In this document: in pieces, positions 9,299-17,938 of the stretch | Layout of the letters: every line of letters begins with the position of its first letter | Position numbering within the stretch: the first letter of the stretch is position 1 | DNA from: Candidatus Hydrogenedentota bacterium | GTDB taxonomy: Bacteria; Hydrogenedentota; Hydrogenedentia; Hydrogenedentales; SLHB01 | Reading direction: 5' to 3' | Length of the DNA stretch: 64,000 bases | NCBI GenBank assembly: GCA_035416745.1 | Contig: DAOLNV010000009.1 | Coordinates: 9,575-73,574, forward strand | The notes under the pieces: model-generated | What the model was told of the DNA's origin: nothing | Databases searched by the model: none | Seen by the model: only the letters and a program-made list of their open reading frames with translations | Made by a program: the position numbers and the translations under genes

Positions 9299-10672
9299 CT
9301 AATTCTTGAGGCTGTGCAACGGCGCGGGAATACGTCCCCCGTAAGCCACGAACCGGTTGGAATACCCGGCATTGCGCACATCGGCGACCGCCCCTTCGCC
9401 GAATAAGCCACCGAATACCGCCCGATCCCCAACCTTCTTTCCGGGTGCGGGGATGATGCGCACGGCGGTTGTCTTGTTGTTGATCACTCCGATCGCCATT
9501 TCGTCAGCAATTATGGCGCTGATGGTCTCGGGATCGACATCGCCCGGAACCACCACCATATCGAGGCCCACCGAACACACGCTGGTCATCGCCTCCAGTT
9601 TCTCGAGCGTCAACGAGCCTTCGGCTACCGCATTCGACAAGGCTTGATCCTCGCAGACCGGTATGAACGCCCCCGATAAGCCGCCCACGCTGGACGATGC
9701 GAAAAGCCCCCCCTTCTTTACCGCATCGTTAAGCAGCGCAATTGCCGCCGTACTGCCCGGAGCGCCGATCTTGACAATACCCATGGTCTGGAGAATCTCG
9801 CCAACGCTGTCCCCGACGCGCGACGTCGGCGCGAGGGACAAGTCCACCACGCCGAACTCTACCCCGAGCTTCTTGGCCACCTCCCGTCCCATGAGTTCTC
9901 CCACGCGCGTAACGCGAAAACTCGTCCGCTTGATCTCTTCGGCGATATGCCCGAGATCCACGCGCCAGCCGCTCTCGAGAAGCCGTTCCAGCGCCCGCTT
10001 GATAACGCCCGGCCCGCTGACTCCGATGTTCGCGACCGTACCGGGCTCCCCCGGTCCGAGAAACGCGCCCGCCATGAACGGGTTGTCCTCGGGAATGTTG
10101 GCGAACACGACCAGCTTGGCCGCGCCGAAACCGTCTTTGTCGGCGGTCAATTCCGCGGTGCGTTTGATCTGACGCCCCATGAGCAACACGGCATCCATGT
10201 TGATCCCCGACTTGGTGCCCGCAACGTTCACGGAGGAGCAGACCCGCTCCGTATGGCACAGCACCTCCGGGATCGAGTCGATCAGCCGGCGGTCCCCATC
10301 GCTGAACCCTTTTTGCACCAGCGCCGTATAGCCGCCGATGATGTCTACGCCGACGCCGCTGGCGGCTTCATCCAACACTCGGGCAAGAGGAATACACACG
10401 TGAGCGCCGTGCGCCTCCAACAGCGAACTTATCTTCGAGACCGCCAGACGCTTGTTAACGATGCTTATCCCGTATTTCGCCGACACCTCGTCGCAGCAGG
10501 TCACCAGGTTTTCCGCGACGCTATGAATGCGAGACCGGATCTTGCCCACCATGCGGTCCGCATCTCCGTCGGCGCAGCACATCAGGTTGATGCCGAGGGT
10601 TACCGCCCGCACGTCCAGGTTTTCGAGCTGAACCATCTCGATCGTCTTGAGAATGTCCTCGGTGGGTATCAC
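9299..10672 (-). CDS. PFL family / DUF711 (UPF0210) protein
   Basis: This 457-aa protein uses GTG at 10672, which overlaps the stop of the upstream FG-GAP gene as GTGA, so the two are translationally coupled. The N-terminus (EDILKTIEMVQLENLDVRAV, ITLGINL-type motif, CCADGD) and glycine-rich C-terminal segments match the UPF0210/DUF711 family, remote relatives of pyruvate formate-lyase-type folds with unknown activity. In many bacteria the family is encoded directly after a small ACT-domain protein (UPF0237). Here an ACT protein is present but separated from it by a secreted propeller gene. About 180 bp downstream (9117-9298) carry no convincing gene. Confidence 0.9.
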   Translation of the reverse strand: MIPTEDILKTIEMVQLENLDVRAVTLGINLMCCADGDADRMVGKIRSRIHSVAENLVTCCDEVSAKYGISIVNKRLAVSKISSLLEAHGAHVCIPLARVLDEAASGVGVDIIGGYTALVQKGFSDGDRRLIDSIPEVLCHTERVCSSVNVAGTKSGINMDAVLLMGRQIKRTAELTADKDGFGAAKLVVFANIPEDNPFMAGAFLGPGEPGTVANIGVSGPGVIKRALERLLESGWRVDLGHIAEEIKRTSFRVTRVGELMGREVAKKLGVEFGVVDLSLAPTSRVGDSVGEILQTMGIVKIGAPGSTAAIALLNDAVKKGGLFASSSVGGLSGAFIPVCEDQALSNAVAEGSLTLEKLEAMTSVCSVGLDMVVVPGDVDPETISAIIADEMAIGVINNKTTAVRIIPAPGKKVGDRAVFGGLFGEGAVADVRNAGYSNRFVAYGGRIPAPLHSLKN

Positions 10673-11901
10673 AGGTCATCCTCCAGGTCGCGCTCGAGAT
10701 CCTCGGCAGGGTCATATACGCCCAGCACGAGATAGAGATGCCCTTCACCGTCGAGAATCAGCGTATCCTCGGCGCCGTCCCCGTTCATGTCCTCGCGAAC
10801 CACCGAAGCCGGTCCCGGCGCCAGTTTAATGTTTTCGGCGATGCTTTGGGGTTTGTCATAGACGCCATCCCCCCGGTTTTCGATAAGGAATATCGAGCCC
10901 TTCGTATTCACTACCACAATGTCCTCGCCGGTAAGCGTGTCGGGGTCCGATAAGGCCATGATATGGATGCCGCCCTCGGGGCCCAGCGGGGGCGCGATCT
11001 GTTGAGGGCGAGAAGCGAAGACGCCCTTTCCTTCATTCTCAAGGAGCACAATCATCCCTGCCGGTCCCATAATGATCAAATCGTCGTCGCCATCGTAATC
11101 GTAATCGGATACTTCAATATCCACGCTTCCCGGCTTATCTTTCCTGAAAGGTCCGGCGATATGCCTCGGCTCGCCGAACCGCCCCCCGAGGTTCTCCAGC
11201 ACGAAAACCGTGCCGATACCATCGATGAAGACGATTTCCTCATCGTTATCGAAGTCCAAATCAGTGAACACAAAATCGAATAGTCCGGATTTGACGTTTG
11301 GAAGCTGCACCATAAGGGAGGCGTTTCCGAAATGGCCGGTGCCGACGTTCTCGATCTTGTACAAAGCGCCTTCCGGAGTCGCCAATACAATGTCTTCATC
11401 GTTGTCGAGATCAACGTCCGAAACACGCACCTGAACCAAGCCGCTTTCCTTATTTAACGCATCGGAGATCTTTTGCTTGGGACGGTAGCGCCCGCCGCCC
11501 TCCGCGGACACCAGATAGACCTCCCCCATGCTGCTTGAAATCAGGATGTCTTCGTGGTTATCCAGATCAACGTCGGACAGATCGAGCGAAACCGGGCCCG
11601 GCACGGCATTCACGGGTCCGGCGATCGACACAGGCTTCGAGAACCCCTTGGTGCGATTGTTCAACATGAGCCGCACATTTCCTAACGCATCCACGAGCAG
11701 AATGTCTTCATCGGCATCCTGATCCGTGTCGGTAGTAGCAACCGAGACGTACCGGCACGCGACTTGGCCCGCATCGAGAATCTTCTCGACCACTGTCTCG
11801 GTAACGTGTTCATCGTCCAGCAAGGACTCCTCGGACGCCCATCCCGTACCGAATCCAAGTGCCAGGCAACAGAGAACACCTGAGATAACGGTTGTTCGCA
11901 T
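10669..11901 (-). CDS. Secreted FG-GAP/VCBS-type seven-bladed propeller protein
   Basis: This 410-aa protein starts with ATG at 11901 behind GGAGGT; an in-frame GTG at 11910 lies inside that site and is unlikely. A signal peptide (MRTTVISGVLCCLALGFGTGWA) is followed by about seven repeats of an integrin-like calcium loop, such as DTDQDADEDILL, DVDLDNHEDILI, DVDLDNDEDIVL, DLDFDNDEEIVF and DYDYDGDDDLII. Seven units are the right number for one beta-propeller that needs no partner domain. It is placed in an operon with cytosolic proteins and overlaps the DUF711 start by 4 bp, an odd partnership for an exported protein. The ligand is unknown. Confidence 0.85.
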   Translation of the reverse strand: MRTTVISGVLCCLALGFGTGWASEESLLDDEHVTETVVEKILDAGQVACRYVSVATTDTDQDADEDILLVDALGNVRLMLNNRTKGFSKPVSIAGPVNAVPGPVSLDLSDVDLDNHEDILISSSMGEVYLVSAEGGGRYRPKQKISDALNKESGLVQVRVSDVDLDNDEDIVLATPEGALYKIENVGTGHFGNASLMVQLPNVKSGLFDFVFTDLDFDNDEEIVFIDGIGTVFVLENLGGRFGEPRHIAGPFRKDKPGSVDIEVSDYDYDGDDDLIIMGPAGMIVLLENEGKGVFASRPQQIAPPLGPEGGIHIMALSDPDTLTGEDIVVVNTKGSIFLIENRGDGVYDKPQSIAENIKLAPGPASVVREDMNGDGAEDTLILDGEGHLYLVLGVYDPAEDLERDLEDDL

Positions 11902-11928
11902 CAAAATCACCTCCGAAACTTCAAGGCA

Positions 11929-12498
11929 CTATCCCTGCTCTGGACGCGTATGCACAGACAATGAATTGGTCGCCACGAAGATATCCTGGTGCCGCACCAT
12001 TAGCGACACGTTCAGCTCTTTGGCGGCGTTTTCAAGTTCATGCCGGACCTCTCCCGGGTCCACAGCCGCCGGAATTGTCACGTGGAAGATAACAATGAAC
12101 TGTCCTTCCCGCACCTCAAACCAAACGTCGTCGATGTTTATGCCCCTCTGCGAAAAACAGCGGGTCAGCCGCCGCACGATACCGGGCTTGTCTTCGCCCT
12201 TCACCGTGACGATAAACGGCTCGCCTTCCAACGGTTTTCCTTCTCTCAACCCATCATGGGGCAGCACGATAGCGCGGTAGTCCCCCGAGCTTTCCACTGC
12301 TTCCTTGATTTCTTTGGCGCTCACGCGCCGCGGAAATTCGCCGCAGACGATCATGGTGAACCAGCCCCAAACCACGGTCTGGCTCAGGGCTTCGAGATTG
12401 CCGCCAAGCCGGAACAGCGCGTCGCTGACGTTGGCGATAATTCCAACCTGATCGCGCGTCACGACGTTTATGACGTAGCGGGACGTCCCCGTATTCAT
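11929..12498 (-). CDS. Double ACT-domain protein (GcvR / UPF0237-like)
   Basis: This 189-aa protein has two ACT domains: residues about 6-90 (YVINVVTRDQVGIIANVSDAL) and about 95-175 (FIVTVKGEDKPGIVRRLTRCF). ACT domains bind amino acids or other small ligands and dimerise; GcvR has the same two-domain layout and acts as an antiactivator of the glycine cleavage system. It lies 27 bp upstream of the FG-GAP gene and belongs to the run UppP - ACT - FG-GAP - DUF711. Association with DUF711 is the family's known genomic habit. No DNA-binding domain is present. Confidence 0.85.
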   Translation of the reverse strand: MNTGTSRYVINVVTRDQVGIIANVSDALFRLGGNLEALSQTVVWGWFTMIVCGEFPRRVSAKEIKEAVESSGDYRAIVLPHDGLREGKPLEGEPFIVTVKGEDKPGIVRRLTRCFSQRGINIDDVWFEVREGQFIVIFHVTIPAAVDPGEVRHELENAAKELNVSLMVRHQDIFVATNSLSVHTRPEQG

Positions 12499-12529
12499 GG
12501 AATGATGCCTGCCTCGCCCTCGAAGGGTT

Positions 12530-13342
12530 TTATTCGCCAGAACCTACCAAGAACAAGTATGCAAAGACGGCGAGTGCCAATGCAATGCGATAGTAGCCGA
12601 AAACCTTGAAATCATGGTGGCGGATGTAGTTCATGAAGAATGCCACAACGCCATATGCCACAACGAACGACACAACGGACCCGATGCCCAGGAGCCCCCA
12701 CTCCGTCGCGTTGAACGCAGCCCCGTCTTTCGCTATCTCCAACGTGGCCGCCCCAAGCATGGTCGGAATGGCCAGAAAGAACGAGAATTCCGCGGCCGCG
12801 GCGCGGCTTGCCCCCAGAACCATGCCGCCAATGATGGTGGCCGCGGACCGCGACGTGCCCGGAATCATGGCCAGGCACTGGAAGAGTCCGACAGCCACAG
12901 CCCGCCCATACCCCGCATCGGCAGCCTGCTCAAACACCGGCCGCCGGTCACCTCGCTCAAGCAGGATGAGTACCACCCCGCCGACGAGAAGAGCGATCGC
13001 TACAACGGCTGGATTGAACAACTTCTCCTCAATGAAATCGTCGAATAAGAAACCCAGAAACCCCGCGGGAAGGAAAGCGGCCACGATTTTCGTCCATAGC
13101 GTCAGAATAGCATTACGCTCTTTTGCCGGCTTGCCGAAAGGCCACAACCGCGGCCAGAAATACACCACCACAGCCAGAATGGCCGGCAGTTGAATAACCA
13201 CCATGAAGGTGGCCGGAAATCCATCGCTTTGTTTGAACCGCAGAAACTGCTCGACCAGGATTAGATGGCCCGTGCTGCTGATGGGCAAGAACTCCGTGAC
13301 CGCCTCTACGACGGCCAGGATTACCGATTTGACTACTTCCAT
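12530..13342 (-). CDS. uppP: Undecaprenyl-diphosphatase (UppP/BacA)
   Basis: This 270-aa multi-pass inner-membrane enzyme dephosphorylates undecaprenyl diphosphate to recycle the lipid carrier for peptidoglycan and other glycans. Both family signatures are clear: (E)AVTEFLPISSTGHLIL at residues about 14-29 and PGTSRSAATIIGG in the C-terminal half. The start at 13342 puts the first motif at its usual distance from the N-terminus; the frame stays open upstream to 13453 but that part looks unlike the family. It is followed 31 bp later by the ACT-domain gene on the same strand. The ribosome binding site is weak. Confidence 0.93.
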   Translation of the reverse strand: MEVVKSVILAVVEAVTEFLPISSTGHLILVEQFLRFKQSDGFPATFMVVIQLPAILAVVVYFWPRLWPFGKPAKERNAILTLWTKIVAAFLPAGFLGFLFDDFIEEKLFNPAVVAIALLVGGVVLILLERGDRRPVFEQAADAGYGRAVAVGLFQCLAMIPGTSRSAATIIGGMVLGASRAAAAEFSFFLAIPTMLGAATLEIAKDGAAFNATEWGLLGIGSVVSFVVAYGVVAFFMNYIRHHDFKVFGYYRIALALAVFAYLFLVGSGE

Positions 13343-13566
13343 ACGCTCGACACCAATCCTGTCTTCCGGAAGCCGTGCGCCCAGTCCCTGCCCCGAACAC
13401 CGCACAAGACCCCTATTGATACGCCCGAAGTATAACCAGCGCAAGCGCGGCACACAACGTATTCAAATAGGGTCACATGGCACTTGGCATTCATGCTGAC
13501 CCTTTCTATAATAGGAGGTCCAGCAAGCAACAGCAGCAACCACACTCGTGTGGAGGAGGGAGAAGT

Positions 13567-14733
13567 ATGGCCAAGAAAAAAGTGAATGTTGCCATGGTGG
13601 GCGCGCAATTCATGGGGAAAGCCCACAGCAACGCGTGGCGCAAGGTCGGGATGTTCTTTGATGCCCCCGTCGAGCCGGTCATGAAAGTCTTATGCGGGAA
13701 ATTCAAAGAAGAAATCGGAGTCGCGCGAAAGTGGGGATGGGAAGAGGCCTCGCTCGATTGGAAAGAGGTGGTCAACCGTTCCGATATCGACATCATCGAC
13801 ATCTGCACTCCGAATTTCCTGCACCCGAGCATCGCCATCGAAGCCGCTAAGGCAGGCAAGCACATCGTGTGCGAGAAACCGCTCGCCAACACGCTGAAAG
13901 AAGCCCAGGACATGCTCAAGGCGGTTGAGAAAGCCGGCGTGAAGCACATGTGCGGGTTCTCGTACCGGTTCGCCCCCGCCGTGCAGACCATCAAGAACAT
14001 GATCGTCAGGAAAGAGCTGGGCGACATCTACCATTTCCGTGCCGCCTACCAGCAGGACTGGATCGCCGACCCGGATTTCCCCATGGTCTGGCGTTTGAAG
14101 AAGAAGCACACGGGCAGCGGCGCACTCGGCGATATCGGCGCCCATATCACCGACCTGTGCCATTTCCTCGTCGGCGATGTGTCGGAGCTCGCGGCCACCA
14201 TGGAAACGTTTATCAAGAAACGCGTCGTGGCCGACAGCGACGTCGGCGCGTGGGGCGCGAAGGGCAGCAAGAAACAGAAAAGATACGACACGGTGGACGT
14301 GGACGATGCGGTCGCGTACGTCGCGCGCATCAAGGGCGCCAATACGATCGCGACCTTCGAGGCAACCCGGTTTGCCCCCGGACGCCGCAACTACAACTCG
14401 ATCGAGATCTACGGCAGCAAGGGCTCGGTCTTGTGGAACAAAGAAGATATGAACCTGTTCCACTATTACAATTGCAGCGATCCCAAGACGCTTCAGGGCT
14501 TCCGGAAGGTGCTCGCGACGGATTCGGGCCATCCCTACACCCACGCATGGTGGCCGCCGGGACATCTCATCGGCTACGAGCACCTGTTCGTCCACGAGAT
14601 CTACGAATTTCTGTGCGGCCTCAACCGCAAGAAGAATGATTTCCCGACGTTCGCGGACGCCGTCAAATGCCAGAAGGTCCTCGATGCGGTCGAGAGGGCT
14701 GCGAAATCCAAGCGATGGGTAACGGTTAAGTAA
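13567..14733 (+). CDS. Cytosolic Gfo/Idh/MocA family oxidoreductase
   Basis: This 388-aa protein starts at 13567 behind GGAGGAGGGAG. It has no signal peptide. The Rossmann motif is near the start (VAMVGAQFMGKAHSNAW), the family Lys-Pro signature is HIVCEKPLANT at about residue 100, and the substrate-side motif is GALGDIGAHITDLCHF at about 180-195. It is followed by a sugar isomerase/epimerase gene in the same direction, forming a cytosolic counterpart of the exported pair at 2654-4824. A strong hairpin lies between the two genes, so expression may not be strictly coupled. The substrate is probably a sugar or inositol derivative; this is inference. Confidence 0.9.
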   Translation: MAKKKVNVAMVGAQFMGKAHSNAWRKVGMFFDAPVEPVMKVLCGKFKEEIGVARKWGWEEASLDWKEVVNRSDIDIIDICTPNFLHPSIAIEAAKAGKHIVCEKPLANTLKEAQDMLKAVEKAGVKHMCGFSYRFAPAVQTIKNMIVRKELGDIYHFRAAYQQDWIADPDFPMVWRLKKKHTGSGALGDIGAHITDLCHFLVGDVSELAATMETFIKKRVVADSDVGAWGAKGSKKQKRYDTVDVDDAVAYVARIKGANTIATFEATRFAPGRRNYNSIEIYGSKGSVLWNKEDMNLFHYYNCSDPKTLQGFRKVLATDSGHPYTHAWWPPGHLIGYEHLFVHEIYEFLCGLNRKKNDFPTFADAVKCQKVLDAVERAAKSKRWVTVK

Positions 14734-14803
14734 ACGCTGACCCGACTCGGTTACCCAAGGGCGCCGCGGGAACATGTGCCCGGGGCTCCAACGATAAGGC
14801 TGA

Positions 14804-14843
14804 CCAAGCCGGGTTGGCTCGAGACAGCGCCAATCCGGCTTGG
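14804..14843 (+). terminator. Long hairpin, possible terminator or attenuator
   Basis: A 15-bp stem (14804-14818 with 14829-14843, one G-U pair) closes a 10-nt loop, 70 bp after the stop of the Gfo/Idh gene. Only a weak T-rich stretch (ATTTCCT) follows, so it may stabilise the 3' end or attenuate read-through rather than terminate efficiently. Confidence 0.5.
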
Positions 14844-15029
14844 ATTTCCTAATCGTTTTCCGTGTGCTTTCAGCTGTACACGCTTTTTTGCGTGAAATTT
14901 CCGGAATGTCCGATTACACTGAACGAACCGCAACTTCAACGGACATTGAGACGGTAGGCGCCAGGCCGGGTGCGCGGCGCATCTTCTCATGTCCACCAGG
15001 GTTCAAAAACCAGAGGAGGGAGAACGACC

Positions 15030-15992
15030 ATGAAGTTAGGTTTTCTCACAGCGCTCTACAGCAACATGCCGCTCAAAAAAGTCCTTGAACTCACGCGGCC
15101 GCTGGGCCTCGAGGCCATCGAAGTGGGCACCGGCAACTATCCCGGCGATCCCCACGCGCCCCTGCAGGAACTGTTGAAATCCAAGCCCAAGCGCGACGAA
15201 CTGTTGGCCCTTGTCAAGAGCGAGGGGCTCATCATCAGCGCGCTGAGCTGTCACGGCAACTGCCTCCATCCCGACGAGAACTTCGCTAAGAAGAGCCAGC
15301 AGGTGCAGACCGACACCATCAAGCTGGCCGAATTGATGGGCATAAAGACCGTCATCGACTTCTCGGGCTGCCCGGGCTCCGACGAAGGCGCGAAACGGCC
15401 TTCCTGGGTTACTTGCCCATGGCCCCCGGAATACCTCGAAGCCCTCGAATGGCAATGGGACAAGAAAGTCATCCCCTATTGGTCCAAACAAGCCAAGTTC
15501 GCCAAGGAGCACGGCGTCCAGGTCGCGTTCGAAATGCACCCCGGTTTCGTGGTCTATAACACCGAGACCTTGCTCAAGATCCGGAAGGCCTGCGGCAACA
15601 ATCTCGGCGCGAACCTCGATCCCAGCCACCTGTTCTGGCAGGGAATGGAGCCCATCGACGTCGTGCGCGCCCTCGGCAAGGCGATCTTCCACGTGCATGC
15701 CAAGGATTCGCTGGTCTACCCGCAGAACGCCCGTGTGAACGGCGTGCTCGACACCAAACACTATGGCGACGAAATCAACCGCTCGTGGATCTTCCGCACC
15801 TGCGGCTTTGGCCACAGCGTCGAGTGGTGGAAGGATTTCGTGTCCACCCTGCGCATGGTCGGCTACGACCACGTATTGAGCATCGAGCACGAAGATTCGC
15901 TCATGTCCAACAACGAAGGCTTGCGCAAGGCCGTCGAGTGCCTGAAACAGGCCATTATCTCCGAGAAAGTTACCGCGATGACCTGGGCCTGA
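15030..15992 (+). CDS. Cytosolic sugar phosphate isomerase/epimerase
   Basis: This 320-aa protein has its start at 15030 with GAGGAGGGAG upstream. The Xylose isomerase-like TIM barrel shows metal-site motifs: E in LEAIEVGTGNYPG, H in LSCHGNCLHP, E/H in VAFEMHPGF, D/H in NLDPSHLFWQG, H in IFHVHAKD and E in LSIEHEDSL. It has no export signal. It follows the cytosolic Gfo/Idh gene, and the closest functional analogues are isomerases of keto-sugar or inositol catabolism encoded beside Gfo/Idh dehydrogenases. The substrate is undefined. A strong terminator follows directly. Confidence 0.9.
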   Translation: MKLGFLTALYSNMPLKKVLELTRPLGLEAIEVGTGNYPGDPHAPLQELLKSKPKRDELLALVKSEGLIISALSCHGNCLHPDENFAKKSQQVQTDTIKLAELMGIKTVIDFSGCPGSDEGAKRPSWVTCPWPPEYLEALEWQWDKKVIPYWSKQAKFAKEHGVQVAFEMHPGFVVYNTETLLKIRKACGNNLGANLDPSHLFWQGMEPIDVVRALGKAIFHVHAKDSLVYPQNARVNGVLDTKHYGDEINRSWIFRTCGFGHSVEWWKDFVSTLRMVGYDHVLSIEHEDSLMSNNEGLRKAVECLKQAIISEKVTAMTWA

Positions 15993-16014
15993 GCCCCCTC
16001 CATGCATCGCTTTC

Positions 16015-16053
16015 GCGGGAGCCCCAACGTGGCGGGCTCCCGCTTTTGTTTTT
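16015..16053 (+). terminator. Rho-independent terminator
   Basis: A perfect 10-bp GC-rich stem (GCGGGAGCCC with GGGCTCCCGC) and 9-nt loop are followed by TTTTGTTTTT, starting 23 bp after the isomerase stop. This is the clearest intrinsic terminator in the window. Confidence 0.92.
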
Positions 16054-16122
16054 CCCATGCCCGAAGCGGTGCCGCGATCGCGCCCAATGTGGTAGCATAC
16101 GCCTCTCGGAAGGAGTGTTATC

Positions 16123-17424
16123 ATGCGGATTTCGGTAATCGGAACGGGATACGTCGGCTTGGTCGTGGGCACCTGTCTCGCCGACACGGGGCATCGCGTG
16201 ACCTGCGCCGATATCGACGCGGCCCGGATCGAACAGCTCCAGAAGGGGGAGATGCCTATCTACGAGCCCGGTCTCGAAGAACTCCTCACCCGCAATATTG
16301 AAGAGGAACGCCTGCGGTTCACCACCACTATCGAGGAGGCCATCGCCGATTGCCTGCTCGTCTTCCTCTGTGTGGGCACGCCGTCTCTCGAAAACGGCGA
16401 GCACGATGTTTCCGCCGTGATGGATGCCGCCGAACACATCGCACGGACCATGGACGGCTACCGCATCATTGTGAACAAAAGCACCGGCCCCGTCGGCGCC
16501 ACGGCCCGCCTTGCCAAGCGCATGAAAGAACTCACCAGCCAGGAGTTCGACGTCGTCGTCAACCCGGAGTTCATGAAAGAAGGCGCCGCGGTAGACGACT
16601 TCATGCGGCCCGACCGCATCGTGATTGGATGCGAAGACGTCCGCGTACAGGAAATCATGCGCGAGCTCTATGCCCCCTTCCTGCGGACCGGGAAACCGTT
16701 CCTTGTGATGGATCTCGCCAGCGCGGAGATGAGCAAGCTCGCCGTAAACGCCATGATTGCCTCCCGCATCTCCGTCATGAACGAGTTTGCCACCTTCTGC
16801 GAGGCATCCGGCGCCGACGTGTCCCACGTGCGCGAGGCCGTCGCAGCCGACGGGCGCATCGGCCCCGCCTACCTGTTCCCAGGATTGGGGTACGGCGGCT
16901 CCTGCCTGCCCAAGGACGTCCTCGCCTGCGCCGCCTGGGCCGAAAAACAGGGTCTCGACGCGTTCATGCTGAAAGCGTGCGCGGCAGTAAACGACGGAAT
17001 GTTGCGCCGTTTTACCGGCCGCGTCCTCTTATTCTACGGCGATGCAATCGCGCAGAAACGCCTCGCCGTGTGGGGCGCAACCTTCAAACCGAGGACCGAC
17101 GACCTCCGCGGAGCACCCGCGCTCCGGGTCATCGACGCCCTCCTCGGCGCCGGCGCCGCAATCCATGCCTACGACCCCGTCGCAGGCAAGAAACTCGCGG
17201 CCCTGTATGGCGACCGTATCCAGGTGGCCAACAAGAGCTACGACGCACTCGCGGAAGTCGACGGCCTCATCATCTGCACCGAATGGAACGAGTTCCGCCG
17301 CCCCGATTTTGACCACATGGCCGAACTCATGCGCGGCCGCGTCATCTTCGACGGCCGCAACCTCTATACCCCCTCCATTCTCAAACGCAACGGCTTCCAG
17401 TACTTCAGTGTCGGGAGGGTGTAA
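16123..17424 (+). CDS. ugd: UDP-glucose 6-dehydrogenase
   Basis: This 433-aa protein oxidises UDP-glucose to UDP-glucuronate with two NAD+, feeding exopolysaccharide or LPS precursors. The start at 16123 has AAGGAG upstream. All three domains are present: NAD-binding GTGYVGLVVGTCLAD at residues 7-21, the central helical domain with SAEMSKLAVNA (K205, N209), and the catalytic cysteine C261 in GLGYGGSCLPKDV. The C-terminal UDP-binding domain includes WGATFKPRTDDLR. GDP-mannose dehydrogenase is a relative, but motif spacing favours UDP-glucose. It is isolated from other glycan genes here and bracketed by a terminator upstream and a repeat-rich gap downstream. Confidence 0.93.
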   Translation: MRISVIGTGYVGLVVGTCLADTGHRVTCADIDAARIEQLQKGEMPIYEPGLEELLTRNIEEERLRFTTTIEEAIADCLLVFLCVGTPSLENGEHDVSAVMDAAEHIARTMDGYRIIVNKSTGPVGATARLAKRMKELTSQEFDVVVNPEFMKEGAAVDDFMRPDRIVIGCEDVRVQEIMRELYAPFLRTGKPFLVMDLASAEMSKLAVNAMIASRISVMNEFATFCEASGADVSHVREAVAADGRIGPAYLFPGLGYGGSCLPKDVLACAAWAEKQGLDAFMLKACAAVNDGMLRRFTGRVLLFYGDAIAQKRLAVWGATFKPRTDDLRGAPALRVIDALLGAGAAIHAYDPVAGKKLAALYGDRIQVANKSYDALAEVDGLIICTEWNEFRRPDFDHMAELMRGRVIFDGRNLYTPSILKRNGFQYFSVGRV

Positions 17425-17463
17425 ACCGAGCTGCGGCGCCGGGAAGTAAAACAGGCCGGTAGA

Positions 17464-17546
17464 AGCGCCAACGGCGCGCTATATACCAGCCCAGCCTGAA
17501 GGGCTGGGACACGGCACAACACGGAGGTTGAAGGGCTGAAGGCCCG
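17464..17546 (+). repeat. Three-hairpin palindromic (REP-like) element, copy A
   Basis: 83 bp with three short hairpins: GCGCC AAC GGCGC (17465-17477), CCCAGCC / GGCTGGG (17490-17508) and GGGC TGAAG GCCC (17533-17545), with the fixed word ATACCAGCC before the second. Two more copies of nearly the same length lie at 60624-60704 and 60783-60863. Hairpin arms vary in a compensating way between copies, which suggests selection for structure. Confidence 0.85.
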
Positions 17547-17565
17547 ACACATGCGCGATCCGGCC

Positions 17566-17796
17566 TCATTTTGAGAATTGAATGCCTCCTGTACCGCGCT
17601 CCTTATTCGCCCTTCCATTCACACCCTTTACACCCTTCACACCTGCCATGCGAATCGGCATCAATGACGGCCGGAAAGAGACAAAAATCCACCCATCGTA
17701 GGCACTCTCATCCGTTAATAGCCGTCGTTCTTGCGGGGACAGCGCTGTGGCGCGGTCTTTTCCCCAGTCATGCAAGATGCGACGGTTACTCTTCAT
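17566..17796 (-). CDS. Doubtful small reading frame, 76 aa
   Basis: An ATG at 17796 opens a frame with plausible amino-acid composition for about 45 residues (MKSNRRILHDWGKDRAT...), but the rest is formed by the 9-bp tandem repeat (read as GVKGVKGVNG) and the flank of the palindromic element. There is no ribosome binding site; a TATAGT lies only a few bases upstream. It could be a decayed gene piece or part of a mobile repeat unit. Confidence 0.2.
   Translation of the reverse strand: MKSNRRILHDWGKDRATALSPQERRLLTDESAYDGWIFVSFRPSLMPIRMAGVKGVKGVNGRANKERGTGGIQFSK
17618..17644 (+). repeat. 9-bp tandem repeat, three units
   Basis: TTCACACCC, TTTACACCC and TTCACACCT follow one another without a gap. 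The same 9-bp motif is reiterated at 22911-22936 in another intergenic gap. Confidence 0.75.
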
Positions 17797-17938
17797 GGCA
17801 TTACTATACAAGAACTGAATGGCTCCCAGCCGCGCCAGCCTTTTGCATACTCCCCCGCCGCGTGATAGTATTACGGCTTCCTGGGCACGGTGCGCGTGTC
17901 CAAGGTCCAGGAATCCTTAACGTTAGGGGGAGCACAGC

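Larger units (their letters stand above)
17425..17938. other. Repeat-bearing intergenic region, 514 bp
   Basis: It holds, in order, the palindromic element (17464-17546), a doubtful minus-strand small reading frame (17566-17796) that spans a three-unit 9-bp tandem repeat (17618-17644), and the leader of the LeuB-type gene. It looks like an insertion site for small repeats. Confidence 0.6.

Noticed and set aside
9127..9432. 101-aa minus-strand frame downstream of the DUF711 gene
   Set aside because: It overlaps the end of the DUF711 gene in another frame, has no ribosome binding site, and shows no recognisable domain; the 182-bp gap is left unannotated.
17464..17546. Rho-independent terminator of the UDP-glucose dehydrogenase gene
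   Set aside because: The stems lack a T-tract and recur elsewhere as a dispersed element, so repeat is the better description, though it might also stop transcription.
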